From Hemicentrotus pulcherrimus (Eukaryota > Echinodermata > Echinoidea > Camarodonta > Strongylocentrotidae), in the NCBI GenBank assembly GCA_003118195.1, contig BEXV01001620.1, positions 30,340-42,276 on the forward strand: a DNA stretch of 11,937 nucleotides, read 5' to 3'. Shown here piece by piece: positions 1 through 7,493 of the stretch. A program made the translations under genes and the position numbers. Below the pieces are notes generated by a model. That model did not search any database and was not told the DNA's origin. It saw only the letters and a program-made list of their open reading frames with translations. The first letter of the stretch is position 1. Every line of letters starts with the position of its first letter.

Positions 1-24
1 CCCCCCCCCCCCCCCCAAAAAAAA

Positions 25-67
<43 letters not shown>
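1..67. repeat. Poly-C, poly-A and (CT)n compound simple repeat
   Basis: Sixteen C (1-16) are followed directly by nine A (17-25), three C, and then an uninterrupted CT dinucleotide run to about position 67. The C run touches the window edge, so its true length is unknown. It is a compound microsatellite with no coding meaning. The poly-C could also be an assembly edge effect. Confidence 0.95.
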
Positions 68-73
<6 letters not shown>

Positions 74-102
74 CCGGTGCGGCGACCTTTTGACGAATGT
101 TC

Positions 103-266
103 GGACGGTGCAGTATGCATCTAGAACAACTGCGCAAAGGAAAATCACACCCGGACAAGCACTCAAGAAAACTAACAATATAGGACAACTACCTCCCTGC
201 AAAGGAATCCCTCGGACATCAACCCCTAGGAGAAAAACATTCCGGGACAACTAACTCCAAGTAACC
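103..266 (+). repeat. Left arm of fold-back 1 (GGACAACTACC units)
   Basis: Recurring GGAC-led units begin at 103, 153, 183, 214 and 245, usually followed by AACTACC or a near variant and then a C-rich spacer. The best copies are GGACAACTACCTCC (183-196) and GGGACAACTAACTCC (244-258). Copies towards the outer end, near 103-160, are more decayed. Confidence 0.65.
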
Positions 267-287
267 CGTAGAAGATTGAAGTACTAT

Positions 288-561
288 AGGTAGTTGTCTT
301 GAGGTGATTCTCGTAAATAATTAGAGGGGGGAGTTTTCCGGGGGCAATAGTCCTACGTTATTTGATAGGGATGATTGCCCTCATAGTGAGAAGTTGTCCT
401 GAGGTTGTAGTCCGAAGATGAATATCCTCAGTGCGTAGTTGTCTGAGGTGATTTTTTTTTTCTTCTAAGAGGTTAGTTGCCCGGAGATATTTATCAGGAT
501 TGACTTTTTACTAGCCGACGGTAGCTGTCCAGGAAATAATGTCCGGGGTAGTCGTCCTCCA
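288..561 (-). repeat. Right arm of fold-back 1 (TAGTTGTCC units)
   Basis: This is the reverse-complement array of the left arm. Units read TAGTTGTCTTGAGG (291-304), AAGTTGTCCTGAGG (391-404), TAGTTGTCTGAGG (436-448), TAGTTGCCCGGAG (474-486), GTAGCTGTCCAGG (521-533) and GTAGTCGTCCTCC (548-560). Between them lie more diverged copies such as CAATAGTCC near 345. A T-run near 452-461 interrupts the array. It is longer than the left arm, so the inverted repeat is asymmetric. Confidence 0.7.
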
Positions 562-1600
562 ACGAAAAAAATATATATATCAAGGCAAATTACATTCAGT
601 CACGGATAATCAATATTTTGGGGAGAATTATCCTTTGATGACTGTGGAAAGTCCATCTTCTACGATTCACCATTATTATCTGTTGCTACAAAACAAAATG
701 GCATACGACTCGAGCAGAGAAAAAAGAGAGTTAATTACTTCTGTCAAAAATGCGTATCACTCGATCATCACCATCACAAACTGTCTTGGGGCGATTCCAT
801 ACCTCTGGATTATTGATCATATTCGTAAGAAATGTTAGAGGCCATGTGAGGATTATGTCTACACCAACTCTTAAATCAAAGAAAATATTGCTTGGAGCGA
901 CTCAAACCAAATGATCTCCATGGCCTTCAACTTTTTCAGCCTTTGGGGGCTGACTTGTCATTCTTCGGAAGAACGAGTTGGCTTAAGATAATAATCAGAT
1001 ATATTAAAAATGTTCACCTCATATTTTATTGGCAGATCACTGTATAATTGCCAAATGCCAAAGGGCCTTTAAAACAAAGACGAGTTACGAGCTGTAGATC
1101 ATTCGAAATGCCACCAGATGTTATTTAAGCCGTAAAGTCGGAAAAGAGAATGGCTTATGGCGGAAAAATCAAAATATGGTTAAAAATTGGATAATTGCAC
1201 GTAGCAATTTGTTAGAAGTGAGGCAGAAATGTCATAAATTATGGAAACGATGTCAGAATGGAAAACACGGTATCTTTTTTTTGCGCTGTAAAAAAGCAAA
1301 TCTTGAATATTGCTACAAATGATTTAAGCTTGTATTAAAGGCACAATTAATTTGTTAGATTGCAATGAATGATTAATCACAACGCCCCAAATGTTGACAT
1401 TAATTTCTTCTCAAATACTAAAAATAATATTTTACCTTGCAGCTACAATTTGTCTGAGCAGTTTCTAGTAACGCGTCTCTGATTCCGTCCTCTTAATCCA
1501 AAAGAAAGGCTGAGACAGAAATAGAAAGAAGATCATTGTTTGCTAAAAGTTATATGTATACAGCTTCAGCTGTGGCGTGGCATGGTTACAGCCCGCTCTA
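562..1600. other. A+T-rich DNA, no gene seen
   Basis: I find no recognisable gene, RNA or element here. An open frame of 99 codons starts inside the fold-back arm at 539 and runs to 838. It resembles no protein I know and looks like chance. A short AT run lies at about 570-580. The rest is unremarkable A+T-rich sequence. Confidence 0.6.
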
Positions 1601-1610
1601 GGGGGGGGGG
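1601..1610 (+). repeat. G10 homopolymer
   Basis: Ten consecutive G, preceded by a GC-rich stretch. It is a lone homopolymer and a likely site of length variation or sequencing error. Confidence 0.9.
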
Positions 1611-1749
1611 CTGTAATGGAGACGATCATCTTGCAAAAGATGGACAGAAATAAGCCAAGGGAAACAAGAATAAAGAGTGGAAGAATGATAGAATGATGTT
1701 GGAGGGGTCTATCATTTTCTTTTTTCATCGCATTTCCCAACCCCCTTTC

Positions 1750-1789
<40 letters not shown>
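1750..1789 (+). repeat. (CT)n microsatellite
   Basis: Nearly pure CT dinucleotide repeat of about 18 units, entered from a pyrimidine-rich lead-in (1741-1750) and ending in TTT before ordinary sequence. Frames crossing it on both strands (1693-1995 and 1712-1933) encode Ser-Leu or Arg-Glu runs and are artefacts of the repeat. Confidence 0.95.
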
Positions 1790-1790
<1 letters not shown>

Positions 1791-1838
1791 AAAATGTTCA
1801 TTTCTTTCGGGGACGCATTTACCCGCTTTCCCTGGTGG

Positions 1839-1865
1839 CTACGCCATCTACGCAGTCTACGCCAA
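1839..1865 (+). repeat. Three tandem 9-bp units (CTACGCNNN)
   Basis: Three consecutive nonamers begin with CTACGC: CTACGCCAT, CTACGCAGT and CTACGCCAA. In one frame they read Tyr-Ala-x three times. The array is too short to show coding selection and is most simply a micro-duplication. Confidence 0.75.
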
Positions 1866-2198
1866 CGAGCCTGAACAACGAATGTCGGTCGAGCGGGAGA
1901 TCGGTCCCTTGAAATTAGAACCGTGTCACACATGTTTGATGTCCTTTATTTGCTTATCCATTAGACGAGCAGAGAAAGCCAACGTTTGTATTTGACGATC
2001 ATGATGAAGTGTTGAGCTTAATGAAACGTCTCAAATCTAGCTTGATATGTCTCTGGTGGATTTTCTGCGTTCATTCAATGATATTACAGGTCGAGAATAC
2101 CAATGGTAAAGTAGGTATTTTTTTTATTAAAGGAAGACATGCAAAAGGGAGATGTGTTAATGGATGTCATTTATTTCCTTGATATGTTGCCTCGTAAT
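1866..2198. other. Spacer with no gene seen
   Basis: Ordinary A+T-rich sequence between simple repeats. I see no RNA gene, transposon end or convincing exon. Confidence 0.55.
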
Positions 2199-2226
2199 TA
2201 TATATATATATATATATATTATATAT
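2199..2226. repeat. (TA)n microsatellite
   Basis: A TA run from 2199 to 2219 continues, after a one-base phase slip, as ATATAT to 2226. It is self-complementary and could extrude as a cruciform. Confidence 0.95.
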
Positions 2227-2249
2227 GTTTAAAACAATATTGACGACGA

Positions 2250-2405
2250 TGATATTTCTACTACAACTACTAATTCAACTACTACTACTACTACTACGAC
2301 AACAACTACTACTACTAATACTACTACTGCTACTGATGATAACGATAATAATTATAATAACTATAATATCAATAATTGAAATGATGACAATTATGATGAT
2401 TATCG
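2250..2405 (+). repeat. Compound trinucleotide repeat, CTA then GAT/AAT types
   Basis: A CTA/ACT-type run (about 2258-2335, broken by ACG, ACA and CTG variants) passes into GAT, AAT and TGA triplets up to about 2405. The hydrophobic Leu/Ile frame across it (2225-2419) is a by-product of the triplet period and not a membrane protein. Confidence 0.9.
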
Positions 2406-3072
2406 TGCTATACATGTAAGTGATTTAAAGTTGTTCTGATAATTATAATGAGTGTTTCCTCTGAAAAGCAGTTTATGATTAAATATTTTACATGGAAACA
2501 GCAAAGACCTGTTCGCAGACGCTTCCAATATTATACATATATGCCTAAATACTTATTTTTTGCATTGACTTTTCAATAATTGTATACTAAAAAGAATCAC
2601 ATCATTGCTAGTTGATTTTTTTTTAAAGCATCTTCAGTGATATATACGTGGGATAATGCAACTCTCTCAGAAAAGCCTCAATTTTACAATTTCGATCTTC
2701 AATTTCCGTGTCATGAGAATAATGGCATATCGTTTCAAGTTCATACTTTTTCAGGTCGTTTTTTTATCCACAATTTCACGCGGGTAAACTTTGTGAAATC
2801 TCGAGCCGAACACCACTGTAATCACTTTAATCCATTGAGAGCTGTTCTCTTTATCATATTGAGATATACAACATAATTATATGGACGAAAATATGGGAGT
2901 TTCAACCTGATATTTCCTGTGATGTCCGTATAAGCATTTCGTAGGTACAACAGACATTCAAGTAAAAATTCAGCGCCTCGAGTATTGTCCTCAATTTTTG
3001 ATGAGACCTCTAAACGACTCAGCTTGATCCGTGTTTGTATATTTCTTGATCCCCCCTCATCGACAACAACAA
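2406..3072. other. A+T-rich spacer, no gene seen
   Basis: No repeat family, RNA or gene is recognised. A 79-codon frame at 2637-2876 is open, but it shows no known motif and lies in A+T-rich DNA with no credible splice or promoter context. Confidence 0.55.
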
Positions 3073-3260
3073 TCCCCCTCTCTCTCTATCTCTCTTTCTC
3101 TATCTCTCTCTCTATCTCTCTCTCTCTCTCTCTCTCTTTCTCCTTTTCTTTTTCTTACCTCTCTTTCTTCCCCTCTCTCGCTCTTCCTCTACCCATATTA
3201 TCTACGAGAGAACTCTCTCTCTCTCTTTCTCTCTCATTATTTCCCTCCAAGTCCCTCTTG
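3073..3260 (+). repeat. Long pyrimidine (CT-rich) tract
   Basis: About 190 bp is nearly all pyrimidine on the + strand. A CT-repeat core at about 3076-3137 is broken by TAT and TTT variants, followed by TTTTC and CCTC blocks. A short break with CGAGAGAA lies at about 3205, then a second CT run (3213-3235). Such polypurine/polypyrimidine DNA can form triplex structures; this is a known property of the class and has not been tested here. The Ser/Leu frames (2985-3299 and 3031-3309) are artefacts. Confidence 0.92.
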
Positions 3261-3644
3261 TACTCTACTTCATGTTCACTTTCGTTGTTTCCGATATAAA
3301 TCGCTCTGAAGTAGAATTATTGTACAGTTCAATCAGCGCATGCAATTGTAAAAAAGTATGGCATTTCCCTTGTTTATTGAGAATTAAAAATCGGGACACG
3401 CATTCTATTGAAAGCTGCTTCCCTTTTAAAAATCATGAGGAAAAAGACATGAAGACCATTCACACTCCGGTCGAATACGTTACAATTTTACTAACATCAT
3501 TATATTACGGCGGAGGTTGTCTAGTAAACATGACTACGTAACATAAGGATGTTATTATTAAAAACTGTGATGTTTCGGCCGTAGTATGAAAGGGGTTATT
3601 CGGATGCACCTGCTGCGAAATCAGAACAAGGCAGACAATGTGTT
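3261..3644. other. Spacer between CT-rich and GA-rich blocks, no gene seen
   Basis: Mixed-composition sequence. An 89-codon frame (3272-3541) crosses it without any motif I recognise. I treat it as chance. Confidence 0.5.
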
Positions 3645-3728
3645 GAAGGGAGGAAGACGGAGATAGAGAGAGTAAAAGAGAGATAAAGAACGAGTGAGAT
3701 AAGGAGGAAGATAGATAAAGAGAAATAC
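3645..3728 (+). repeat. Purine-rich (GA/GATA-like) tract
   Basis: About 84 bp dominated by G and A on the + strand, with short GATAGA, GAGA and GATAAAG stretches. It has the opposite strand sense to the 3073-3260 tract. The Ser/Leu frames on the minus strand (3505-3735 and 3596-3793) come from it. Confidence 0.85.
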
Positions 3729-3858
3729 AAATCAATTTGTTTCATCTGTCCGTATATTATAGAGAGTTGATAGCCAACTGCAACGGTGTACATAATAGCG
3801 AATGATTAGAGGACTTGTGGTTGATTTGGATAATCGCTCCTCTTTCTAAGACGGAGCC

Positions 3859-3896
3859 CTCCGAAGATCAAGATACTTTAATCTTGATCTAAGGAG
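3859..3896. other. Strong inverted repeat (hairpin)
   Basis: AGATCAAGAT (3865-3874) and ATCTTGATCT (3881-3890) are perfect reverse complements separated by a 6-base loop. Outside a two-base internal mismatch, CTCC (3859-3862) can pair with GGAG (3893-3896). The stem is better than expected for random sequence of this length. It does not match the histone 3' stem-loop, and there is no gene nearby to assign it to. A (CGAA)-type run of about three units follows at 3899-3911. Confidence 0.7.
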
Positions 3897-3911
3897 ACAC
3901 GAACGAACGAA

Positions 3912-4326
3912 CGGCATTGATTTATTAATGAGAAGGTTGAGTTCTGGGAAGAGGTCAAAAATAATTTGTGAGTGTTATTATTGTATTATGCAAGTGTGGA
4001 AGAACATCAGATACAAAATGTTCCCTGAAAAGTCTCATATACATCTTTCTGTGTACAGTGCTTGTAACTTTGCCAAGAATGGGCAAAATTTCTTATCACT
4101 TTGATGATTCCAGAACCTTGTAGTACACACCAATACTTATATGCTATAGGTGATAAACCTTTTCTGATTGATTCGACAGCGTTTCGTTAACAATGCAATC
4201 GCATGGCCAGAACTCAACTTTATCTGTATGTTCGGGAAATCGATAGCGGTATGATTATAGGACGGATAAGCACGCTTCGACACAACCATTTCATCACAGG
4301 ACAGGACTTGAACAAATTGATAAATT
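3912..4326. other. Spacer with a weak minus-strand open stretch
   Basis: No recognised gene. On the minus strand, about 59 codons from roughly 4318 down to a stop at 4137 are open and of mixed composition. They are preceded on that strand by a pyrimidine-rich run and an AG. This loosely resembles an acceptor and terminal exon, but no protein family is recognised and chance is the default reading. Confidence 0.3.
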
Positions 4327-4419
4327 AAGATAGTGGGAAGAGGACGAGAAAAAGAGGGGAAGAGAAAGAGAGAAGAGAAGAGAAGAGAGAGAGAGAGTGC
4401 AATAGATGGAGAGAAAGAA
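4327..4419 (+). repeat. Purine-rich (GA/AGAAG) tract
   Basis: About 90 bp are nearly all purine, including AGAAGAGAAGAGAAG and a GA dinucleotide run near 4385-4397. The reverse strand supplies the Ser/Leu-rich part of two minus-strand frames, which are not genes. Confidence 0.9.
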
Positions 4420-4600
4420 CGGGAATGATGGTAGAGTCGGAGAGTCAGCATCAGACATCGTAGAATCATCGGCAAATCTGCATAGCATCCCTCTTGATTA
4501 TGAATTAAATCCTAAGGTTAGAATTAAACCCAACTTAGCCCTGCGGCAAGACCTTCCTGTCATGCCAGTTTTACTCTCTTCTCATCCCTAAAGGGAACAT
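4420..4600. other. Mixed-composition spacer, no gene recognised
   Basis: Non-repetitive sequence between two purine-rich blocks. A 61-codon + frame starts in the GA tract at 4406 and ends at 4591. It resembles no protein I know. Confidence 0.4.
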
Positions 4601-4680
4601 GAGGATCCTTACAGCGAGACCAGAGACGATGGTTTGAAGGAGAAGAGGAACGAGGGTAAGGAGAGTACGAGAGAGATGCA
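4601..4680 (+). repeat. Purine-rich imperfect tract
   Basis: A G- and A-dominated stretch with GAGA, GGAGAAG and GAGAGAGATG pieces. It is less pure than its neighbours but has the same strand sense. Confidence 0.7.
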
Positions 4681-4844
4681 TACCGCACTAGGGAATAATT
4701 GATAATGAATTATTGGTTTTTGTTGACCCAGGGTATCCGCATTAGTATTCATACTGTTCTGAGATTAACTATTCAAATTTTGCTATTGTGTGGTGCTTCC
4801 ATTTTCAGTGGTTATCTACTTAATATATGAAAGGTTTGTAATGG
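4681..4844. other. Short A+T-rich spacer
   Basis: No gene, RNA or repeat family is recognised between the purine-rich blocks. Confidence 0.5.
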
Positions 4845-5275
4845 AGAGGAGAAAGGGGTAGGACTATTTATAGGGGGAGAGAGGGAAGGGATGGAGAAGG
4901 TGGTGGGAAGAGAAAATTGTGATAATAGGCATAAATTGCAGATCCGATTCTTTTTCAGATATTATTCCTTGATCTACGGAAGATGTGAAAGAACCTCTGA
5001 AATGAAAAAAAAGGAAGTTTGAAGAGTGAGAGAAGGAGAAGAGTGAAAGTGAAAGTGAAAGTGAAAGAGAAGAGTAAATAGGTAAATAGAGAGAGTGAGA
5101 GAGTGAAAGAGAGGGAGAGAGAGCGATAGAGAGCACTGTTACAAACCTAGTCTTGGTAGCAAATCTACGTAAGATATGAAAGTACTCTAGTTGAAAAGGG
5201 TTGTGGAAATGTAAGAGAGAGGAAGAGATTAAGGGATTGATTGAGAAATAGAAGGAGGAGAAAGAGAGATGGTGA
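4845..5275 (+). repeat. Large compound purine-rich block
   Basis: Purine-dominated on the + strand at about 4845-4916, 4982-5135 and 5203-5275. The middle part contains four exact GTGAAA hexamers (5043-5066), two GTAAATAG octamers (5074-5089) and GA runs. A diverged direct duplication is visible: ATCTACG plus AAGAT.TGAAAG at 4972-5008 and again at 5163-5199. The 145-codon minus-strand frame (4864-5301), the longest in the window, is Ser/Leu/Phe-rich because of this composition and is not taken as a gene. Confidence 0.88.
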
Positions 5276-5744
5276 GAATTTAATAACCTCATTAGTTTCA
5301 TTCATTACATCACAAATTTTTCTTCATCAACTATCTAAAGAATATCATATGGAAAAACTTAATATATAAATTAACATGACGTTTCGCATCCAGGACAATT
5401 ATAGCATTTCAATTAATCTCAACATACTTGTACAAAGGAAACACCACCTTACACGTCCTCAAGATATGTCATTAATAAAAACTGTCTTCCAAAATAAAAT
5501 TCCTTTCCTCTGAAAACAGTGTCTCGTGGTAGAATTGACTATCCGTCATCTGTCATGATATGCGAAACAACAGTCAAGTGGTCACGTAGCTGTCAGCATC
5601 GCTGTGGGTCGAGGTCTCCTCTGCCGTACTTCTGTTTTCCACTGCGTCCCGTCGACGGTGCTTATTATATTATGCAAATTAGGCAACCATGAATGACGGT
5701 ATTAGTTTACTCGGGCTTACTAGGACGTGGTTAAGTTCGCATCA
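5276..5744. other. Spacer with no gene seen
   Basis: A+T-rich to 5520, then more balanced (5520-5660). No RNA, exon or transposon is recognised. One isolated GGACAATT (5393-5400) recalls the fold-back unit but stands alone. Confidence 0.5.
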
Positions 5745-6200
5745 GGACGGCTACACCGGACAACTCCTATGGACAACTCACCCTAAGGGCTTTAAACCCC
5801 GGATAAATTACCCAATTTAATTCAATTCAATTTAGTTTTTATTCATAAATGTCTGAATATACCCAATAAAAACTCCAAAGACTAACAAATACTTGGTTCA
5901 CATTGTATCATATAAAAATGCATTGAAAACAGTATTCTTTTTAAATTCAGTAATAAATTAAAGTAAGAAAAACATTCAAGAAAAACACCAAAGGAAATCG
6001 AACTCGGAACAATGGCTCTTTTGACAACTTACTCGCCTAACTGTTTTCTCAAAACTATCCTTGATCTCCATCATAGAATTTGTTTCTTTCTAGGGGATAA
6101 TTAAATGAGGCGGTATTGTCCACAGAGTAATTTTCCTAGGTGCTAGTTTAATACGGGGGTTGTTGCTCGGGTATAATAATCCAGGGCCGAGATGTCCGAG
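5745..6200. mobile_element. Second fold-back element, same unit family as 103-561
   Basis: The left arm (about 5745-5813) has + strand units: GGACGGCTACACC at 5745, GGACAACT at 5758 and 5771, and GGATAAATTACCC at 5801-5813. The right arm (about 6093-6200) has the reverse-complement type: GGTATTGTCC (6112-6121), GAGTAATTTTCC (6125-6136), GGGGTTGTTGCTCGG (6156-6170), then TAATAATCC and GATGTCCGAG to 6200. About 280 bp of A+T-rich DNA separates the arms. The arms are more decayed than those at 103-561. No protein-coding capacity is seen. A non-autonomous fold-back-like transposon or decayed inverted minisatellites would both fit. Confidence 0.5.
5815..6045 (-). mobile_element. Possible decayed SINE (minus strand) inside fold-back 2
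   Basis: Read on the minus strand, TAGGCGAGTAAGT (complement of 6027-6039) loosely resembles a pol III A box, and GAGTTCGATTTCC (complement of 5993-6005) resembles a B box with suitable spacing. The segment then runs A+T-rich and ends in AATTGAATTGAATT (complement of about 5817-5832), a tail type common on invertebrate retroelements. The A box has several mismatches and overlaps a GACAACT that could be a fold-back unit. The call is tentative. Confidence 0.28.
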
Positions 6201-6984
6201 AAACGTTAATGGCAATTGAGATACACTCTGTTGTGGTAATATGTTGTATTCTGGTATTGACCATTATTTTATGACAGGGGATAAAGTTTATAATTCAAAA
6301 CCATATTTTTAAGCATAATCATGAATGTCTGAATATCTGTATCGACCCAGTACATTGTTCCATGTGTGTCGTGAAGAAAAAAAAATACCTAACTTGTAAT
6401 CATTCCCCCATCATGTTTTCTGTATTCAATATAATCGTTTTCTAATAAAGTGAAGGACATTTCTTAAATATATCATCTTCAGGATATTTTGTTAAATGAT
6501 CAAGTGAGGAAATGAATTTAAAAGGTAGTACTCTTGATATTGTTAAATAATGTACAAAGTCAACGAAATCCTCTTGTTATTTTAATCATTCTAAAAACAG
6601 AAATCTTGCTTCCCCTTTGGTGTGTTGAACAGGTAAAGAGGTATTATTCAATACGCATCTATAAACAAAGTCACTATCTTTTACCAAGAATAAAAACATG
6701 TTTTCGTGTCTTGCCTTTTATTTATAGCAGAGCAAACATGATTTTTTTTTTAATCTCGTCGATCTGAGAGAGGAAGACGGTCAAAAGAAATACAAAAAAC
6801 GCAGTCGCTGTCCGTTTCCTGAAAGGAAAGATGTTTATAAAGCTCGCCAAATTGAGCGAAGTGTTTTCTTATTTTTCCTTTGTTCAATTCATAGAATTAA
6901 TTGAATTGGTTTCAATGCCACATTTAGGAGTTTGGGGAGCAAGGGATGGAATGCTCAAGGAGGGGGTGCATGGGTACTGAAGGG
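6201..6984. other. A+T-rich DNA, no gene seen
   Basis: No gene, RNA or recognisable element. The frame at 6534-6767 is A+T-driven and without motifs. A small inverted repeat, CAATTCA (6886-6892) and TGAATTG (6902-6908), is present. AATGTCTGAATAT at 6324-6336 repeats exactly the sequence at 5848-5860. Confidence 0.55.
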
Positions 6985-7127
6985 TAATTGATGGGTACAT
7001 TGTTATCACCTCCTGTCCTTCTACTTGGCTTTTCCTCTATCCCCTCTTGCTCTTTTCAGTACATTTTATTTTATGTATGATGTACTAATAAAAAAAAATC
7101 TGTATTAAATGTTGAATTGAATTTACT
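6985..7127 (+). mobile_element. Possible 3' end of a truncated non-LTR retroelement
   Basis: A pyrimidine-rich, CTCTTGCTCTTTTC-type stretch leads into a T-rich part, an AATAAA (7087-7092) fused to an A run (7090-7098), and then TTGAATTGAATTT (7112-7124). This order resembles the 3' ends of some invertebrate LINE copies that finish in TTGAA-type tails. No reverse transcriptase coding sequence is present upstream, so it would be a severely 5'-truncated copy. The call rests on general resemblance only. Confidence 0.3.
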
Positions 7128-7249
7128 CTGACCTTTGCCTTATTGTCTGTCTGCCTTTCTGTACATCTCTATGTTTGCTTTTTATTCTTTTTTCGTTTCC
7201 GTAATCATTTTCTTAATTTCGATTTGATGTTTAAAATCGTAGTACGTGC

Positions 7250-7408
7250 TCTGCCCCCTTCTCTCTCTCTCTCTCTCTCCCTCTCTCTCTCTCTCCCCTC
7301 TCTCTTCCACCCTCTCTCCCCCTCTCTGTTAATTCCTCCTCTCCCTCTCTCTCAATCCCTCACCCTCTCTCTCTCCCCCTCTCTCTCTCTCTCTCTCTCT
7401 GTCCCCTG
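7250..7408 (+). repeat. Long CT-rich microsatellite
   Basis: About 155 bp of CT repeats interrupted by CCCC, CCAC and a short GTTAATT break near 7328. The purest runs are at about 7260-7278 and 7378-7400. The Ser/Leu/Pro frame at 7143-7460 is produced by this tract. Confidence 0.95.
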
Positions 7409-7493
7409 TCCTCGTACTGTCCTGAGAGTTTTATCTGAGAGTATTTGGTTTTATTATTGATCAAATAATATCTTCATGTTTTGATAATTGTCT

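Larger units (their letters stand above)
103..561. mobile_element. Fold-back (long inverted repeat) element made of degenerate ~14-bp units
   Basis: The left part (about 103-266) holds short units of the form GGACAACTACC, clearest at 183-196, 214-226 and 244-258. The right part (about 288-561) holds the reverse complement, TAGTTGTCC followed by GG, clearest at 291-304, 391-404, 436-448, 474-486, 521-533 and 548-560. The two arms are separated by only about 20 bp, so the DNA can fold into an imperfect hairpin. Terminal inverted repeats built from short tandem units are known from Drosophila FB elements and sea urchin TU elements, and assignment to that kind of element is inference. No transposase frame is present. 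A decayed, inverted minisatellite is the alternative. Confidence 0.6.

Noticed and set aside
539..838. 99-codon + strand frame
   Set aside because: The start lies in the right arm of fold-back 1, and the rest shows no motif or exon signal. It looks like chance in A+T-rich DNA.
2225..2419. Leu/Ile-rich frame that looks like a membrane peptide
   Set aside because: It is the CTA/ATT trinucleotide tract read in its open phase. There is no non-repeat coding part.
2637..2876. 79-codon + strand frame of fairly mixed composition
   Set aside because: No recognised family, no splice context, and a composition expected of A+T-rich random sequence. Similar reasoning applies to 3272-3541, 4406-4591, 6534-6767 and 9808-10062.
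2985..3309. Overlapping Ser/Leu-rich + strand frames
   Set aside because: Pure translation of CT repeats in two phases. The same applies to 1693-1995, 7143-7460, 10656-10865 and the minus-strand frames at 3505-3793.
4864..5301. 145-codon minus-strand open frame, the longest in the window
   Set aside because: Its Ser/Leu/Phe richness follows directly from reading the GA tracts on the other strand. It has no domain, and microsatellites without stops in that frame explain its length.
5393..5400. Single GGACAATT, like the fold-back unit
   Set aside because: It is isolated, with no neighbouring units, and is expected by chance in a window of this size.
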